From contig QIMA01000150.1 of the NCBI GenBank assembly GCA_003233535.1, positions 1-16,104 of the forward strand: 16,104 nucleotides of DNA. Reading direction: 5' to 3'. The notes below the pieces were generated by a model that did no database searches, was not told where the DNA came from, and saw only the letters and a program-made list of their open reading frames with translations. Below, in pieces: positions 14,636 through 16,104 of the stretch. Source of the DNA: Rhodanobacteraceae bacterium (GTDB taxonomy: Bacteria; Pseudomonadota; Gammaproteobacteria; Xanthomonadales; SZUA-5). The position numbers were made by a program, and so were the translations under genes. Position 1 is the stretch's first letter. Every line of letters begins with the position of its first letter.

Positions 14636-16015
14636 ATGCCTGATAGTTCTGTTTTGAGTTCCGTGCAGTGCCCCGAGAATTGGAGCGCGGACTCATGGCG
14701 TGACTATCCGGGCTTGCAGATGCCCGTATATCGGGATCAAGCGGCTTTAGATAGGTGTCTCAGTGAGTTGCGTGGTCTGCCGCCGCTGGTCACCTCTTGG
14801 GAGATTCTCTCGCTGCGTAGCGAACTCGCCGAGGCTGCCGAGGGGAAGCGTTTCTTGCTCCAAGGCGGTGACTGCGCGGAGAGCTTTGCAGACTGCACCA
14901 GTCCGGTTATCGCCAATCGGCTGAAAGTGCTGTTGCAGATGAGTCTGGTTCTGGTGCACGGTTTGCGCCTGCCCGTGGTTCGCGTGGGTCGCTTCGCTGG
15001 ACAGTATGCAAAACCGCGGTCGGCGGACACAGAGACTCGCGATGGGGTCACTTTGCCCTCCTACCGCGGTGACTTCGTTAATCAACCGGAGTTTGAGACG
15101 GCTGCGCGGGAGCCGAATCCGCAGCGCATGATTGAGGGGCATTCGCGGTCAGCGATGACCATGAATTTCGTCCGCGCCTTGATCGACGGCGGATTCGCTG
15201 ACCTTCATCACCCGGAATACTGGGACTTAGATTGGGTTCGCCACTCGCCCTTGGAAGATGAATACCGACGCATGGTTGACGCTATCGGCGATGCCGTTCG
15301 TTTCATGGAAACCATTGGTGGTCGCCCGATGGGTAGCCTTCGTCGTGTTGATTTTTACACCTCGCACGAAGCATTGCTGCTGCCCTACGAGTCGTCGTTA
15401 ACGCGCGATGTGCCGCGGCAATGGGGGCACTTCAATCTCGGTACCCACTTCCCTTGGATCGGGATGCGCACAGCAGCGATCGAGGGTGCCCATGTCGAGT
15501 ACTTCCGCGGTATACGCAATCCAATCGGCGTAAAAATCGGACCGAGCACCAAGCCGGACGAACTGAGCAAACTCATAGATCGGTTGAATCCAGAGAACGA
15601 GGCCGGCCGATTGACCCTGATCCACCGCATGGGTCACGACAAGATCGAATCCGGTCTACCCCCGCTGTTGGATGCTGTGCGCAGTCGCGGTCACCGCGTT
15701 CTGTGGGTATGCGATCCAATGCACGGTAATACCGAGAGTCTGCAAAGTGGCGTTAAGACTCGCCGCTTCGACCGTATCTGCGGGGAACTGGAGAAGGCGT
15801 TTGATCTGCACGCTGCGCACTCATCCCGTTTGGGCGGTGCGCACCTAGAGCTGACGGGTGAAGACGTAACGGAATGCTTGGGCGGCGCGCGCGATCTGAC
15901 CGAGTCCGATCTCAAGCGGGCCTATCGCTCCACCGTCGATCCGCGCTTGAACTACGAGCAATCCATCGAACTGGCCATGTTGATTGTGCGCAAGCACGGC
16001 GCGACACGTATCTGA
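14636..16015 (+). CDS. aroG: 3-deoxy-7-phosphoheptulonate (DAHP) synthase, class II
   Basis: The enzyme condenses phosphoenolpyruvate and erythrose 4-phosphate to DAHP, the first step of aromatic amino acid synthesis, in the cytoplasm. The 459-residue product belongs to the plant-type class II family (M. tuberculosis AroG has 462). Motifs are FLLQGGDCAESFADC, RVGRFAGQYAKPRS, GDFVNQPEF, FYTSHEALLLPYESSLTR, GVKIGPSTKPDEL, HRMGHDKIESGLPP and CDPMHGNT. The metal ligands are present as Cys80, His363, Glu405 and Asp435, spaced almost as in the M. tuberculosis enzyme (Cys87, His369, Glu411, Asp441). TGGAG (14624-14628) is 7 nt before the ATG; an upstream in-frame ATG at 14564 adds 24 residues lacking family similarity. 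Gene naming varies for class II enzymes. Confidence 0.94.
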   Translation: MPDSSVLSSVQCPENWSADSWRDYPGLQMPVYRDQAALDRCLSELRGLPPLVTSWEILSLRSELAEAAEGKRFLLQGGDCAESFADCTSPVIANRLKVLLQMSLVLVHGLRLPVVRVGRFAGQYAKPRSADTETRDGVTLPSYRGDFVNQPEFETAAREPNPQRMIEGHSRSAMTMNFVRALIDGGFADLHHPEYWDLDWVRHSPLEDEYRRMVDAIGDAVRFMETIGGRPMGSLRRVDFYTSHEALLLPYESSLTRDVPRQWGHFNLGTHFPWIGMRTAAIEGAHVEYFRGIRNPIGVKIGPSTKPDELSKLIDRLNPENEAGRLTLIHRMGHDKIESGLPPLLDAVRSRGHRVLWVCDPMHGNTESLQSGVKTRRFDRICGELEKAFDLHAAHSSRLGGAHLELTGEDVTECLGGARDLTESDLKRAYRSTVDPRLNYEQSIELAMLIVRKHGATRI

Positions 16016-16027
16016 GCGTCTCCGCTG

Positions 16028-16054
16028 CCGGGTGCCATTCTAGCCCGGATATTT
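16028..16054 (+). terminator. Possible weak terminator after the DAHP synthase gene
   Basis: CCGGG (16028-16032) pairs with CCCGG (16044-16048), extended by one G-U pair, around a loop of about 10 nt and followed by ATATTT. It starts 13 nt after the stop. The stem is short and the T run poor, so it may not terminate. Confidence 0.35.
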
Positions 16055-16063
16055 CATGAACTC

Positions 16064-16078
16064 GCGCGATGATCGCGC
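16064..16078. repeat. Short perfect palindrome
   Basis: GCGCGAT (16064-16070) and ATCGCGC (16072-16078) are perfect 7-bp arms around a single G. As RNA it would be a 6-bp stem with a 3-nt loop. No T run follows directly. It may be an operator-like site or a hairpin near the start of whatever follows the window. Confidence 0.45.
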
Positions 16079-16104
16079 AGGACATTGATTGCCCAGTGGT
16101 TTTT

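Overview
The window is a housekeeping locus of a gammaproteobacterium. Several ribosomal proteins have sequence signatures I associate from memory with the Xanthomonadales/Lysobacterales: the L4 tunnel loop reading [10 protein letters not shown], the S5 start of the conserved region reading [13 protein letters not shown], and the S13 and SecY sequences. A class II (plant-type) DAHP synthase fits the same assignment. Base composition looks moderately GC-rich and even across the window. All genes are on the + strand.

Layout. Positions 1-161 are the 3' end of tuf (EF-Tu), followed by a terminator hairpin. The S10 promoter starts directly behind that hairpin. From 380 to 13763 runs an almost gapless run of 27 genes joining the classical S10, spc and alpha operons: rpsJ, rplC, rplD, rplW, rplB, rpsS, rplV, rpsC, rplP, rpmC, rpsQ, rplN, rplX, rplE, rpsN, rpsH, rplF, rplR, rpsE, rpmD, rplO, secY, rpsM, rpsK, rpsD, rpoA, rplQ. 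They encode 25 ribosomal proteins, the SecY translocon channel and the RNA polymerase alpha subunit. Most junctions are 0-25 nt with a Shine-Dalgarno inside or just behind the previous gene, or ATGA-type overlaps, which implies translational coupling. The one large internal gap (10812-10917, secY to rpsM) lacks rpmJ and carries an extended -10 promoter for the alpha segment. A strong intrinsic terminator follows rplQ. After it come dsbB (inner-membrane disulfide oxidoreductase) and, after a 199-nt spacer, a class II DAHP synthase (first step of the shikimate pathway). The last 89 nt hold two small inverted repeats and no recognisable gene.

The genes make ribosome parts (with EF-Tu as elongation partner), the core RNA polymerase subunit that assembles beta and beta', and the membrane channel that receives nascent exported proteins. 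dsbB and aroG are separate units that merely follow.

I found no undescribed gene system. The items worth a second look are regulatory: a dyad centred on the -10 box of the rpsM promoter, a terminator that abuts the S10 promoter, a perfect inverted repeat upstream of dsbB, and a duplicated hairpin-forming motif upstream of the DAHP synthase. A few protein and start-codon details are also listed. There is no gene-free stretch longer than 300 nt.
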